From Amoebophrya sp. A120 (Eukaryota; Sar; Dinophyceae; Syndiniales; Amoebophryaceae), in the NCBI GenBank assembly GCA_905178155.1, contig CAJINV010000003.1:1080968-1144967 (forward strand): 64,000 bases of DNA, written 5' to 3'. The notes beneath the pieces are model-generated. The model worked only from the letters and a program-made list of their open reading frames with translations. It did no database searches and had not been told where the DNA came from. This document shows, one piece after another, positions 20,694-31,716 of the stretch. A program made the translations under genes and the position numbers. Numbering within the stretch: the first letter of the stretch is position 1; each line of letters starts with the position of its first letter.

Positions 20694-23063
20694 TCAAACT
20701 TCTCGTGATGAACTTGTTGTTAATACTTCTTCTTTTTTGTTCAATTTTCGGAGGCGTTGAATCACCTGGTCGCGATTTGCCAGCAGATCGTCTTCCGTCA
20801 GCATTTGGCCCCGCTTCATCAGTTCCGCCGCTGCCAATGTAATGGGCTCCTGGATGCCCATCGAAGCAACCGCTTGCACCTTGCCGTCGACGCAAAAATA
20901 GGCCGCGAAAAACATGGAGTTTAGGTCGCCGCGAATCAAGATTCTCTTTCGACAAGGCGAGGAAGCAGCTGTTGTTCGTGCTGTGGTTGATCCCGAAGCA
21001 GGTTGCTGCGACAGATGAACTACTTCAACGTCAGGCCCGGCCCAGTTTATGTGACTGTGTACTTGCTGTGACGATGCTGTACTGCTTGATGTAGTTCCCT
21101 TGCTGGCCTGGCTGCTGGCACTCGTACTTGAGCCAGGTGCTGTGCAATAACCAGCGTACTTGATCGTTTTGCCACACACAACCGTCCAGAAGAAAGGAAC
21201 CAGCTCGCCCTGCTCCAGAGCTTGCAGGTCCAGCATGGCGCGCGCCGCGAGGCGACCGTGCGTCTGCGCCAAGCCCCAATGCTCGATGCGCCGGCGCGCG
21301 GACCCGTCACCTGTGAGAACCGTAGCCACATCGCCCGCGGCGAACAAATCATCCGCAGAGGTGCGAAGAAAAGAATCCGTCAAAATGCTACCGTCCGAGC
21401 ACTTTTCGATCTCTTCGCCGGAAACCATTTCCCCGTTTGGAACGATGCCCGTCGCCGCGATCACCAAATCACACGAAAGCGGGTAAGACGATGCTGTGGC
21501 CTCGCTGGCAGCGGTAGGAGTCACGGTCACGGTCGTTTTCTTCGTTGTACTCGCGCCAGCACGTCCAGCACTCGCTACTACGTTGTTGGCACCATCTCCG
21601 AAAACTTTTGCTTTGGGAACAAACTTGATGTCCTTAGTTTGCAACAGCGCCAAAATTCGTGCGCCAATGGCTTTGCCGAGGAGTCGTTGAAATGGAAACT
21701 CGTCGGGGCTCACGACCGTTACGTCACAGCCTTTGCGCTTTAATGCGCTGGCGCACTCGACACCAATGAAGCCCCCGCCGGCGATCACCACCTGCTCCTG
21801 CTGATTCGTCCGTTCTGCAATTGCAGCTGCGTCTGCCGCCGTCCGCAGAGGCAAGGCGCCCGGCACGGTTACACGCGGTCGCCCGCCCGTGCAAACCAGG
21901 CACTTGTCATACGGAAGTACGATTTGGTCCTGATCTGTTTCAGCAGCACCGCTGCTGCTGCCGCTCGTGGAGACCCCAACCTCCAGAGTGGTTTTAGACT
22001 TCACCAGCGTCACTTGTTTCGCCTTCGGGTCCAATTTCGTGACTGTGCAGCCCAAACGCAAATCCACGCCGAGTTCCTCGGAGTAGAAAGAGCGGTCCCG
22101 CAGCAGGAGTTCCCGTTTCCGGCGGAGCATGTTTTTGCTCAGCACCGGCCGGTCAATCGGCGTGTTCGGCTCTTCGGAGACCAGCACGATCTCGCCCTGA
22201 AACCCACTCGCGCGCAGCTCCTCGATGCAGGAGGCGGCCGCGGCGCCGCCGCCGACCAGGAGGAAGCGCCGAGGATCTTTCGTGAAGTCCAAAACCGCCC
22301 GTTTCGGCAGCACGAAGTCCGGCTCGTGGTTGGTGGGAATGTCCACGTACACCGCCTCTTCGACGAGCTTCACCTTGTAGACCGGAATCGCGTCCAGGAC
22401 CGGGCCCCGGACCGGGCGCCCGGTGCGCAGATCGAAGGCCGCGTCGTGCCAGGGACACGTGATCGTGTGCTTATCCACCACGCCGTGGTACAGCGGCGCG
22501 CTGTAGTGCGAGCACGAGGCCCCGACGCAGTAGATGCGGCCCTCCGTGCGCGCGAGCGACACGACGGTCGGCTCATAGTTGGTTTGCGGAAACTCCACCC
22601 GGTGGACCGTGCCGTCCTGGAACTCGGCGACTTGTCCCGCAAACTTCCACTCGCACAAAACCGGCGGACGTGGACGGTGGCTGGTTTTGGTGGAAAAAAA
22701 AGGGAACAACCTTGGTCCCCTCGTCGTTGATGTGGGATCATGACTGCTGCAGCTGCTCTTGGTGCAGCTGTGTACGAATCCACTGTAGCTATTCGTCGTG
22801 CCGTCGTGAAGTTGTTGTGATTGTCCCCGTGGTAATGATCTTCTTGGAGTAAACCAAAAGCCTGCATTGCGATGTGTCCACGTCCGACCTGCCGAAGGTC
22901 CTCGTGATACTGATTCATCTTCTACTGCGTGTTCGTTTTTCTTTTCCCTCGTTCTGTTCTGCCCCTGGCAACTGCTCGCATACACAGACACAGATGTGCC
23001 TGCTGCACCCGTGAGCTGCACTGCTCTGCAACCGCGTGCATAGTACGAATGCGTCCATGCCAT
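20694..23063 (-). CDS. AIFM3-like Rieske / FAD-NAD(P) oxidoreductase
   Basis: An intronless frame of about 789 residues starts from the ATG at 23063 (a longer frame begins at TTG). After ~130 poorly conserved residues, which may include an organelle-targeting leader, comes a Rieske [2Fe-2S] domain with the paired ligands CSHYSAPL and CPWHDAAFD. Next is a pyridine-nucleotide-disulphide oxidoreductase: FAD-binding LLVGGGAAAASC, a second Rossmann motif VIAGGGFIGVECA for NAD(P)H, and the C-terminal FAD motif LFAAGDVATVL. This order (Rieske then FAD/NAD reductase) is that of apoptosis-inducing factor 3 and related ferredoxin-reductase-like proteins. It probably passes electrons between NAD(P)H, FAD and the Fe-S cluster. 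Low-complexity serine/threonine stretches interrupt the reductase domain, as is usual in this window. The physiological acceptor is unknown. Confidence 0.9.
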   Translation of the reverse strand: MAWTHSYYARGCRAVQLTGAAGTSVSVYASSCQGQNRTREKKNEHAVEDESVSRGPSAGRTWTHRNAGFWFTPRRSLPRGQSQQLHDGTTNSYSGFVHSCTKSSCSSHDPTSTTRGPRLFPFFSTKTSHRPRPPVLCEWKFAGQVAEFQDGTVHRVEFPQTNYEPTVVSLARTEGRIYCVGASCSHYSAPLYHGVVDKHTITCPWHDAAFDLRTGRPVRGPVLDAIPVYKVKLVEEAVYVDIPTNHEPDFVLPKRAVLDFTKDPRRFLLVGGGAAAASCIEELRASGFQGEIVLVSEEPNTPIDRPVLSKNMLRRKRELLLRDRSFYSEELGVDLRLGCTVTKLDPKAKQVTLVKSKTTLEVGVSTSGSSSGAAETDQDQIVLPYDKCLVCTGGRPRVTVPGALPLRTAADAAAIAERTNQQEQVVIAGGGFIGVECASALKRKGCDVTVVSPDEFPFQRLLGKAIGARILALLQTKDIKFVPKAKVFGDGANNVVASAGRAGASTTKKTTVTVTPTAASEATASSYPLSCDLVIAATGIVPNGEMVSGEEIEKCSDGSILTDSFLRTSADDLFAAGDVATVLTGDGSARRRIEHWGLAQTHGRLAARAMLDLQALEQGELVPFFWTVVCGKTIKYAGYCTAPGSSTSASSQASKGTTSSSTASSQQVHSHINWAGPDVEVVHLSQQPASGSTTARTTAASSPCRKRILIRGDLNSMFFAAYFCVDGKVQAVASMGIQEPITLAAAELMKRGQMLTEDDLLANRDQVIQRLRKLNKKEEVLTTSSSREV

Positions 23064-23582
23064 CACAACTTTGAAGGAAAAAACGCGAAACCGATCCAAG
23101 AAGGCAGCCGTCTCCTGCAGTCCTCATTTACTGCACCTGTTGCGCTTGTGCGTAGTACGCGCAAATGTTTTTCTTGCGCTGAAATAGTTTCGGGTTATCT
23201 TGATCTTTCCTCAAAAAAACTCTCTCTCTGAAGAACACGACGGATCGAACTCCCGTTGAAAAGGAGAATATGCTCCGTCCTGTCGGAATAAACCAAGTTG
23301 ATATTAGACTCTTCTTTCAAAATTTCTATTTCGCACGGGAAACAGTCACACTTGTTCTTACCCTTACGGGAGATGAAAACCTTGATTTTGTTGCGCTCTT
23401 GGAATACATTATTAGGGGAGATACTTACTGTTATAGTCTGAATCTATTGTCCAGGGAACAAAAAAGCTACTCTACTACACGAGTATCAAAGGATGAAGAA
23501 GGGTGGACAACTCTATTGGAGAAAAAAATATCAGGTGAAGGGTAGTTGTAGAAGCAGAAAAGTAAAGACATTGCCTGTCCTT
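23064..23582. other. Spacer, no feature seen
   Basis: About 520 bp, AT-richer than the flanking coding regions, with no supported gene or repeat. Confidence 0.5.
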
Positions 23583-26500
23583 TCACCAAAATTTGCCCTT
23601 GCCTTTTCGATTCGGGCGCGCAAAACCCGTCATTTCTGCCCACTTGCCCTCGGCCCGCCTCCGGTGGTAGTGGGCGCCCTTTTTGACGCCCTTCCCCTTT
23701 CCCCAGATTAACCGCCCCTTTCGCGACGGCGGTGCTCCCTTGACCCAAACGGGAGCGTCCTTGTAACTGAGCGCTCCCGCGTCGACCCAGTTGGACCCGA
23801 AGGTTCCCCCCGTGAAATTCACCATCCCACCTCCCAGGATGTTTCCCTTATAGCCCCCAGCGAACCTTGGCAGGTTTTTGGCGAACCCGCAGGACCGGCC
23901 CCGCTCCGCTTCGGAAACGAGGCAATGCAGGTCCCCGTTTGTCCCCTGCGGCCCGATGAGCAGGAGCAGGCAGGGGTAAAACACCAAAGACATCAGCGCC
24001 GCGTACAGAATGGTGAAGAACATCGCGGCGCCGAGGCGCGTGAAAACGGAAACGTTGCAGAGGCGCCACAGCACCAGCGCCGTCGAAGCGGTTGTGACGA
24101 AGCCGGCCACGATCGACGGGCCCATCGACTGCATCGCGAATTGCACGCGGGGCCTCCGCCCGTAGAGCCCGTGGTTCCGTCCCCCCTCAATGTAACCGGT
24201 GCTTAAGTGCAGGATGTAGTCCATGGTCAGGCCAATCGCGATCAGCACGGCTAAGCTCTCGACGAGCCCGAACTCGGAGTCCATACTAATCAGCGTGGCG
24301 ACGACCATTTCCACGACGAAAAACGCGACCAGGTTCGCAAAGATCGTCACGATCCAATTCCGCGTGGCCAGGAGGACGGCGAGGAACACCAATGGGGTGG
24401 CCCACGCGATGCCGACAAAGTAGGAGATCGACACTTCCTTCATCGTCTCGTAAAACTGATAGCCCGTCGAGTACTGGTGCGCAAACCCCGCCTTCGCCGG
24501 CGCAATCAGGTTGAAATGGTCCAGAACACTCTGCACCGCTTCTGAAATCCGCTCGGCGTCGTCAAAGGGGATGTGCCGCAAAGAGGAAAAGGGGACAGAA
24601 AATTTCAATCCGTACATGGCGAAATTAGCCGAATTGATCCTGGTTTCGTCAAAATATAATCCGCCTCCGTCCTCGGTTGTGGACAGTAGAACGGGTACTT
24701 GGTCCGCGTCTTTATTCCCGTATTTCGCCGGGGGCTGGCAGGCGGAGGCACCGCTGCTCCAGGTGGTCGAGCCCCAGCACTGCGGACCGGTAACGTCGTC
24801 GCTTTCCAGTTTTCGCGCGGCACGCACGAATTGGTCCGTCCACGCCGGCCCCTGGTACACCGTGGTTGCGTCGGGCCGCTGGAAAAAGGCCGACTCGCCG
24901 CTGGCGGGGCCCCCTTGCGCGACGCGCTCCGTTGCGTAGGCCCGGTGGTAACCGCGAACCAAAGTCGCTCCGCCGGCCAACTGCCGTTTGGTTAAGAGGA
25001 AGCTCGCTGTGCTATCATCTTCGGAGGACTGGTAGTTGACGACGGGCAACGTGGTGTAGTCAAAGTCTTTGGCAAAAATGGTTTCTTCGGTTTGTTGCTG
25101 CACGACCTCTAGCACTGTGCGAAACGGACAGCGCAGGCTGTTGTCCACAAACGAATCCGTTTTATCGTTGAAGCTAGTCTCTAAACGTTTCCCCAGCTGC
25201 AGAATGTGGCGCACACTCTCGGGCGCGAGCAGGTCCACGGCCGGGTTTTTGTTCAGTTGCGGGTAGTTTCCGGAACTTTCGTCCCACTCCGGCAGCCACC
25301 GGGAACTTACGGTGGAGTCGCCCCCTTCGACCCACACCTCCTCCCTCACCCCCCAGAACACGTAGACCGTGTGGTTATTATTGGAAGACGGGAAATGGTG
25401 CCCCACCTCGTCCAAAATATCGCGCTCGTTGTACATGTGGGTTTCCGGGAAAAAGGACACGGGCTTCTCCGGGTAGTCAATCTGGCCGACGACGACGAGA
25501 GAAATGATCACCAGAATCCCCATCCCGAGGACAATCCCCATCGCCGGCGGGTAGCTGCACGCCGGGGTCGCGCGCAGATCCGCGTGCGCCGGGTTTATGT
25601 CCTCGTACGACTTGCCGAACGTTCCCGTGTACAAACCGCATAGCTCCTTCATGAACTTCGCCTTGGCCGAACGAAAATTTTCGTAGTAGTAATCGTTCCG
25701 CACGCCCCACAGGTCCTTTTTCGGCAGCGCGGAAAGGAGCGGGGAGGCGTGGAGGTACTTCAGGTAAGCGCTGAGAACCGCGGGCGCCACCACGACGGCC
25801 AGGAAATAGTCCGCGGTTAATAAACATGCCGTCAACAACCCGAGGTGGACCACGCCCGCGAAACTGCTGCTCAGCATCGCGAGGAAGGCGATGATAGTGG
25901 TGAAGGAGGTGGTGAAGATGCTCTTGTTGCTCCGGCGCAGCGCGCGGCGCAAAGCGATGTAGATGCGCACCTCTGTGTAGGCGGCTGGCCGGCCGGCGTT
26001 CAGGCCGTACTTGAAAGACTCCCGGGCCTCCCAAGCCAAGTCCGGATCATCGGTAACCGCCATGTATTACAGTGAAAAGTGCCCCCCCACCCCTGAAATT
26101 GTGATGCGAAGTTTCCACATGAAAACTGTTTGTGATGCATGAAAGGACTATGAATCTTTCTGATGCAGAGCCTAGGCGTGTATCGCATCGCTTGCATGAC
26201 AAGCGCCACCCTTGCTGGGGTCTTTTGCAATACAAATTTTCGCTATTCACGATTGGAAACCTGTCATGCTGATAGATGCAAGAGGGCGAGTGTTTCATTT
26301 GGAAAGGTTTGCAATACAAATGCTCCCAAGTTCGGGGGTGGGGGCATTTTTCATTGTAATACCATGGTTTGGAGCTTCGCATCTCCGTCCGGAACGTCGT
26401 GTCGCGCGTCCGGCAGCTCCTGTCGTAAAGTTTCGAACAGGACAAAGAAGTCGTCCGTGCCAACGGCGAAGAGGACGAAAAACGCAAAGTACATCACCGG

Positions 26501-28587
26501 GTCGAAGTAGCTCCGCCAGCAGACGTAAAAGTAGAGAAACATCCCCAGGCACAGGCTCGACAGCTGGAGTAAGAGCAGGTTTAAAATGCAGAAGGGGCTG
26601 AAGGTGAAAGCGTAGGTGATCACCACGATCGCGATCAGCGTGAACGGCAACCCGACCGCCACGTCGCGCGTCGCGAGCGCGTTGAGTTCTTCCCGGCTGC
26701 AGGCGGAATCGTAAAACCGGACCTGATAATCCAGGCTGTTAGGAAATTTATACCATCCCCCGTCGTTATTTAGGCGCGGGGATAAACCGGAGGCATCCGC
26801 GTCCGTGAAGGTCGATGCGAGCAAATCGTTCAGCCGTTCGCAGTAGTCGATGGTGAAATTGCTTTCCCGCGCGAACGTCGTCATCCCGGTGGAGGCCACG
26901 ACGCGGAGGGTAGTTATCAAATGTAAAAATGTCTGGGTCTGGAAGAATGCGCGATTTGTCATGCTGCTTTTCCATGACCCGTGAGGTCTGGAATGCAGGA
27001 CCTAGCATGACAGATTCTGCGACACTTCTCTAATGCCTATCCTGCATGAGAAACTCCCTCCCGACTTGGTCAAAACTGGACGACTTTTGGTAATCACGCA
27101 ACACAGATTTTTGCATGCTGCGGATTTAGCATGACAAGTTGCAATCTTCCAGACCCAGACATTTTTACATTTGATAGTAGTTTGGGCATTACTATCTCCG
27201 ACAACCGGCATTGCTTGTACCGTGCTGAGCGTTGGATCAATGGCGCCGACGGTTTCACAGCTGAGGATGTCGTCGATTTGGTCTTGCACCGCCTTCCAGT
27301 ACGACGCTTCCGCGGCCTCGCGCGCCTGTAAATAGTCGGTGGCATCCACGTCCAGATTCGCCAAGTAGGGCTCCATTTTTTCCTGCTCCAGTCCCCCCTC
27401 GCCCCAGAGCTGGGACGAGGAACTACTAGAGGCCAGCCACGCGAGAAACCCGATCCGACTGCGACTGTACACGAACCGCAGAAAGTAAAAATCCTTTCCC
27501 AACGGGAGGCTCGGCGAGCGCTGCAACGCGCCAAATAACGTCGTCTCCAGCTTGCAGGCAGCCCTCAAAAAGTTCCCCGATTGCAGGAGATTGTTGCCAG
27601 GATTATAGCTGATGTCCCGGTACAGGAGAAAGGGCTGCTGCATCAGCGTGGTCGCGTTCTTTTTGTCCCGGGAATCTGCGGAGAAAGTGGTGTAATCTGG
27701 CCCGTTGCTCGCTTCAAGCCCCTCCCGCCGCCGCAACGTCTGCATGTAGGCGAAGCTGTGTTCATAGTCCACCGGCGGCTTCCCCGAGTCCTCGTCTTTT
27801 AAATGTGAAAAGTAGGCCCGTGCGGCGTCGAACCCGTTGAAGCGCAGGTCCGTGTCGTTCCCGAGAAAAATGTCAGCTTCGGAGACGCCGGCCTGCGCGG
27901 ACGTCGACTTGGGAAACCCGAGCGTCTGCTGGGGCAGCGGGATTTTCAACCTGCCGTCCCACATGGTCCCCGCTTCTTCCCTCCACATCTGGTTCAGCGC
28001 CAACCGGATCTGCACCAGGGGAGATTCCAACGGGGCGTAGGACTATTACAATGAAAAATGCTCCCACCCCAGAACTTGGAAGCATTTGTATATGCAAACC
28101 TTCCCAAATGAAACACTCGCCCTCTTGCATCTATCAGCATCACAGATCGCCAATCGTGAATATGGTGTCCAGACGACAGAAGTTCGTAGTTCGTAGTTCT
28201 ATGACGGCACGCAAGACACAAGAGTTTCGAACATCGAAAGACTAGCAAAAGAGGAAGCTAAGCAGCTCAATGTCCGAAGTATTCGACTTCAGTCTATCCC
28301 TGTCGACCTGTAAAAGGTTAGCATCAAAAGATGAGGAAGAGTTTTAATTTGGAAACTTCGCATCACAAATCATCGAAACTTTGGCGGGGTGGGGGAATTT
28401 TTCACTGTAATAAGGAGAGCAGCGTGTTCCTCCAGTCGTCCGCGTCCACGAGGCTCGAGTCTACGCTGGAAATAGCCACCAGGCCGAGGCCAAGTAGGGT
28501 GAGAAAGTACGTCACTCCCAGCACCACAAAGGGAATCTTCGCCGCCGCGGCGCAGATCGGCCTCTGAACACAATCGCAAATGTACAT
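23583..28587 (-). CDS. Dispatched/Patched-like RND-family membrane transporter
   Basis: Four exons (28587-28413, 28038-27177, 26909-26362, 26059-23583) are separated by three introners. Lengths sum to a clean 1,354 codons. TM1 lies near the N-terminus (FVVLGVTYFLTLLGLGLVAI), followed by a large exoplasmic loop, then the first five-helix bundle with a sterol-sensing-domain look. TM4 carries FAVGTDDFFVLFE, the acidic pair typical of Dispatched-type RND proteins. A second exoplasmic loop and second bundle follow, with IGLTMDYILHLS as the matching TM10 motif. The tail is glycine/lysine-rich (RKGKGKFW). RND proteins of this class export or move lipids and lipid-modified cargo using an ion gradient. 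The cargo here is unknown. NPC1-like or Patched-like alternatives are possible, but no NPC1 N-terminal domain is present. Confidence 0.87.
26065..26361 (-). mobile_element. Introner, family B, in RND transporter gene
   Basis: About 297 bp. The ends are inverted repeats (TATTACA/TATTACAATGAAAA plus a GGGGTGGGGG block). The direct repeat CCATG flanks it (26060-26064 and 26362-26366). Removing the element and one repeat joins KLQT to MAVTDDPD in frame. The element's right half shares a long internal stretch (GAGTGTTTCATTTGG, TTTGCA) with the second family B copy at 28044-28412. Confidence 0.88.
26915..27176 (-). mobile_element. Introner, family A, in RND transporter gene
   Basis: About 262 bp, bounded by TATCAAATGTAAAAATGTCT in inverted orientation at both ends and by the direct repeat GTAGT (26910-26914 and 27177-27181). 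Excision with one repeat gives the continuous reading VGDSNAQTTLRVVAST. The internal sequence is full of CATGACA-type boxes shared with other introners. Confidence 0.9.
28044..28412 (-). mobile_element. Introner, family B, in RND transporter gene
   Basis: About 369 bp. Its ends match the other family B copy (TATTACAATGAAAAATG and GGGGTGGGGG blocks, inverted). The flanking direct repeat is AGGA (28039-28042 and 28413-28416). Excision joins NTLLS to YAPLESPL in frame, just after TM1. Confidence 0.85.
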
Positions 28588-29329
28588 TATCCTGTTGCCG
28601 CAAAAGTTACTATGTGTCTGACTGATAGTACACTAATCTGAGTGAAAGCATTGTCGTCGTGGTCGTTTGCTTTGATATAATTTTTGAGACACGATGGGTA
28701 AGAGTATCGGGTAAGCATAACAAAAACTTCTGGCGGTGGTCCTTTGACAGAATCTATTTGGGCAGCTACAGGCTAAGAGAAACAGTGCAGGAGCAACGTT
28801 CTCAACATAATCCTCAAATGGGCACGGCGATAAACATGGACAAGCAGCATAAGTACGAAATAAAACAACGCCTAGTAATCCACGAGCACGACCACGCACG
28901 AAAACGACGTCCAAGATTGAGTATAGTAAGTACAAACGTAAGTACTTTACGAAGCGCTTAGTGAACGACAAAAAGGAAGAACGAATTCCAAATTATTTCC
29001 TGTGGAGAGCAGTAGTATCAGAGTTGTAGATGGAGGACGAGACGATGGTAGTAGTGAGTCACGCAACGAAGAGAACGGACAACAGAGTGAAGCTGAAGAC
29101 GTACGATGTTCTCCAGAGGACTAGGACTATCTATGCATACCTCGAATTTGACAACAAAGATGAAAAGTCGATCACAGGCTTATCTCGCGGAAGGATACAA
29201 TGCTCCCCCAGCATCAAGCATGCTAGCTCGCATTCCTGCGGTATCATGGTCCATCAATCAGCAGCGGCGAGAGAGAGAGTCCAAAACAACGCGTTCGCAA
29301 ATCTGTCACAAAAAATCAGGACTGATTCA
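28588..29329. other. Spacer, no feature seen
   Basis: About 740 bp with no supportable gene, repeat or introner. Confidence 0.5.
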
Positions 29330-30635
29330 TTACAAAAGTTTCTGTACGCGGAAGAAGTGTTTTAGATGCCATACTTGCCAAATGCTGGTTACCAAAATGA
29401 GGAAAATCATGCCCAGGTTGACGGACATCATAGTGGAGATGGCGGATTCCAATAGGTACTCGAACTTCGCCAATTGCTTCTTCTCGTACTCGTTTTCGGC
29501 CGCAATCAGATCGGTCTGCGAAACCGACTCCTTCAGCAGCGCGTCGAGGGTGTTGATGTCCTTGGCCTTTACCAGCCCCCGCTGCTCATATAGACAGTAT
29601 GGAAACGAGAAAACAGACGAAGTTTGCTCCTTGCTCACTCGCTTTTTACCAACATGAACCAGGGAAGAGCACCACAACTGTAGTCCTGCTGTGGCACCGA
29701 TTGCTGTAACCACGTAGTGATTTTTCCTATCGCGTGGAGTAGACGTAGAAGATGACCTAGAGTATACTTAGACTTACTTACCACCTCCTTGAACCTGACA
29801 TACACAAAGTCCTGGCGACGCTTCAGTATTGAGCAGAAGCGGTAATGTTGACTTTGCATTTCCCTATGTTTGCGATGTTGCTGGCATCGGCATCCTCAAT
29901 TGCTGCGGTCTCTAAGGCCACAGTCCACCTGCTCTTCAGCTGGTTTCCCCACCAGTTCGTCTCTCCGCAGATTACTGAGAACCTTCGCGTTTATTTGTGC
30001 ATACCGTCACTACCATGAAAGGTCTCCATCGATCGCTGCAATTGAGCCTGATCGTCATCCTGATCTACTTCAAATGACATATTATAAGCAGAAAAAATCG
30101 CTCCTACACCAAACAAACTAGTTTTACCCAGTAAGGGCCTTAGGTCTAGCAAACGAAACAAACTTATGTACGAGTGTTCTCCTTCCATGTTGGTCAAGAT
30201 GCTGAACTTGCCCGCAGACTCGCCCTTGTCGTTGGGGGCCACGTTTTTCGTGTTGCGGACGACACCGTTGGTGTCTCGGAATTCGAGCCGGCAGTGCGTG
30301 GCACGGTCCTCGCTCACCGTGTACTTCACGCTGAACACTTGGCCCTCATCGAGGACTTTCACGAATGTTCTCGTCTGTCCCTCGCTCAAGTAGAAGTACG
30401 CACCTTTTTTTCCCTCCTCCACGGGGTCCGAGAGGGCGAGTTGCAGAGAGGCCGGCTTGGCCACTTGTTGCAGCATTTGTGTTGTACCCGCGGGCTGCAG
30501 CTCGGGGCCGGCGGCCGCCGCGGAGTCCTCGGAAGAGGTAGAGCCTCTTTGGTTGCTCCGCCCACCGCCACCCAGCGCGGCCACAGCGCCGCTGGCCACG
30601 AGGAAAAACCTCTTCCACAATCGCGGAAACCGCAT
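29330..30635 (-). CDS. p24 / emp24-gp25L GOLD-domain cargo receptor
   Basis: Exons are 30635-30172, 29863-29782 and about 29581-29330, joined by two GT-AG introns with matching phases, giving about 265 residues. The 29.58-kb acceptor is a NAGNAG (GAGCAG), so one residue is optional. An N-terminal signal peptide is visible (LWKRFFLVASGAVAALG). After a low-complexity linker comes the GOLD domain (GQTRTFVKVLDEGQVFSVKY; HYRFC, completed by splicing; FVYVRFKEV). A coiled-coil stalk (NEYEKKQLAKFEYLLE) leads to one membrane helix (LGMIFLILVTSIWQVWHL) and a short cytosolic tail KHFFRVQKLL, whose FF motif suits COPII/COPI binding in p24 proteins. It should cycle between ER and Golgi as a cargo adaptor. 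The linker before GOLD is longer than usual for the family. Confidence 0.85.
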
Positions 30636-31716
30636 GGGACTAGCGCGCAATGCTTGACGGTGCTGCGCTCTTGTTAGTGTTGCTGCCACACCCGATTTTG
30701 GTCCTGCAGGTCGGTTTCGCTTACTTGGGTGCTTAAGGTTCTTTTCTACTCGCACATTTTTTCGATTTTCCTTAACGACATTTTGGCGGTGCCACGAGGG
30801 TGAAGTGAACGCTGATAATGTCCTGAACCTCGACAGACTCCAGCATGCTGACGTCGTGCGGCTGCAGGACGCAATTGGTGCTTCTTGTTCTGCAGGAAAG
30901 CCTCCCTCTTTGTTCCCGTGCTTGAGACGCACAAGACTTGACTGCGTCAATCCATCGTCACCAGTCGCGCAACTTGGTTGACGCAACGCGTTAGTTGCTG
31001 AAGTCGGGCGGTTAAAAAACGAACGCACTCTGTAGTTACTGCTCCTGGACCGCACCTCGTTGTCCATAATGAGACCTTCCATATCCATCGGGCACAGAAA
31101 GAAAATCGATGCTGGCACCTGTACAACACGAGACTAATGGGCTCACTTCCGTCTAGGTCATTCAAGACTTCTACATAAACGAACTACAACAATGCAACCG
31201 TTTTACAACTACACCCTTGCGACGGTTGAACTTTGTTTTTAGGGTTTAGGGTTTATCACTTGATGTTGATCTTGCTACTTTATGTATGCGTAAATGGTAA
31301 AAAAGCCGATTTGTTTTAGCAGCACCAGCAAAAAGAAAGAAAGTGAAAGATGATGATCCATGAAAAACAAAGCAGCTCTGACAAAATGGAGCGTTGGAAA
31401 AAGCATGGAGCGGAGCCGACACACAGGTCAGATGCTGGGTCGCTCCTGAAACACACGGCGCCGGAGCGCAGCTCATCAGAGCATGATTGAAGCGAGCCTT
31501 TTCTTGTGATCCCGAATCATCACTCTCGGGCCGAGTAAAGCGAAAACCAGAAGCCTCGTCTGACCCTGACACCGAAATAAATGCTTCTTCTGCTTTTTCA
31601 TTTTCGCTAACTGCGCATATGCTGGCAAGCAACTACAAGAATAGCTACGACGCCACCTCTGCGAACACACGAATCAGTAGTTCGCACTTAGTACATGACG
31701 CGGCAAATCTAGGTCG
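30636..31716. other. Spacer with a short telomere-like tract
   Basis: About 1.08 kb. The p24 frame stays open upstream of its ATG as far as 31118, but that part has no signal-like or conserved sequence and is not included. At 31236-31255 there is a short TTTAGGG-type tract (about two and a half units). No gene is supported. Confidence 0.5.

Noticed and set aside
30636-31118. In-frame N-terminal extension of the p24 gene
   Set aside because: The ATG at 30635 is followed directly by a good signal peptide; the upstream part reads as non-coding sequence that happens to stay open.
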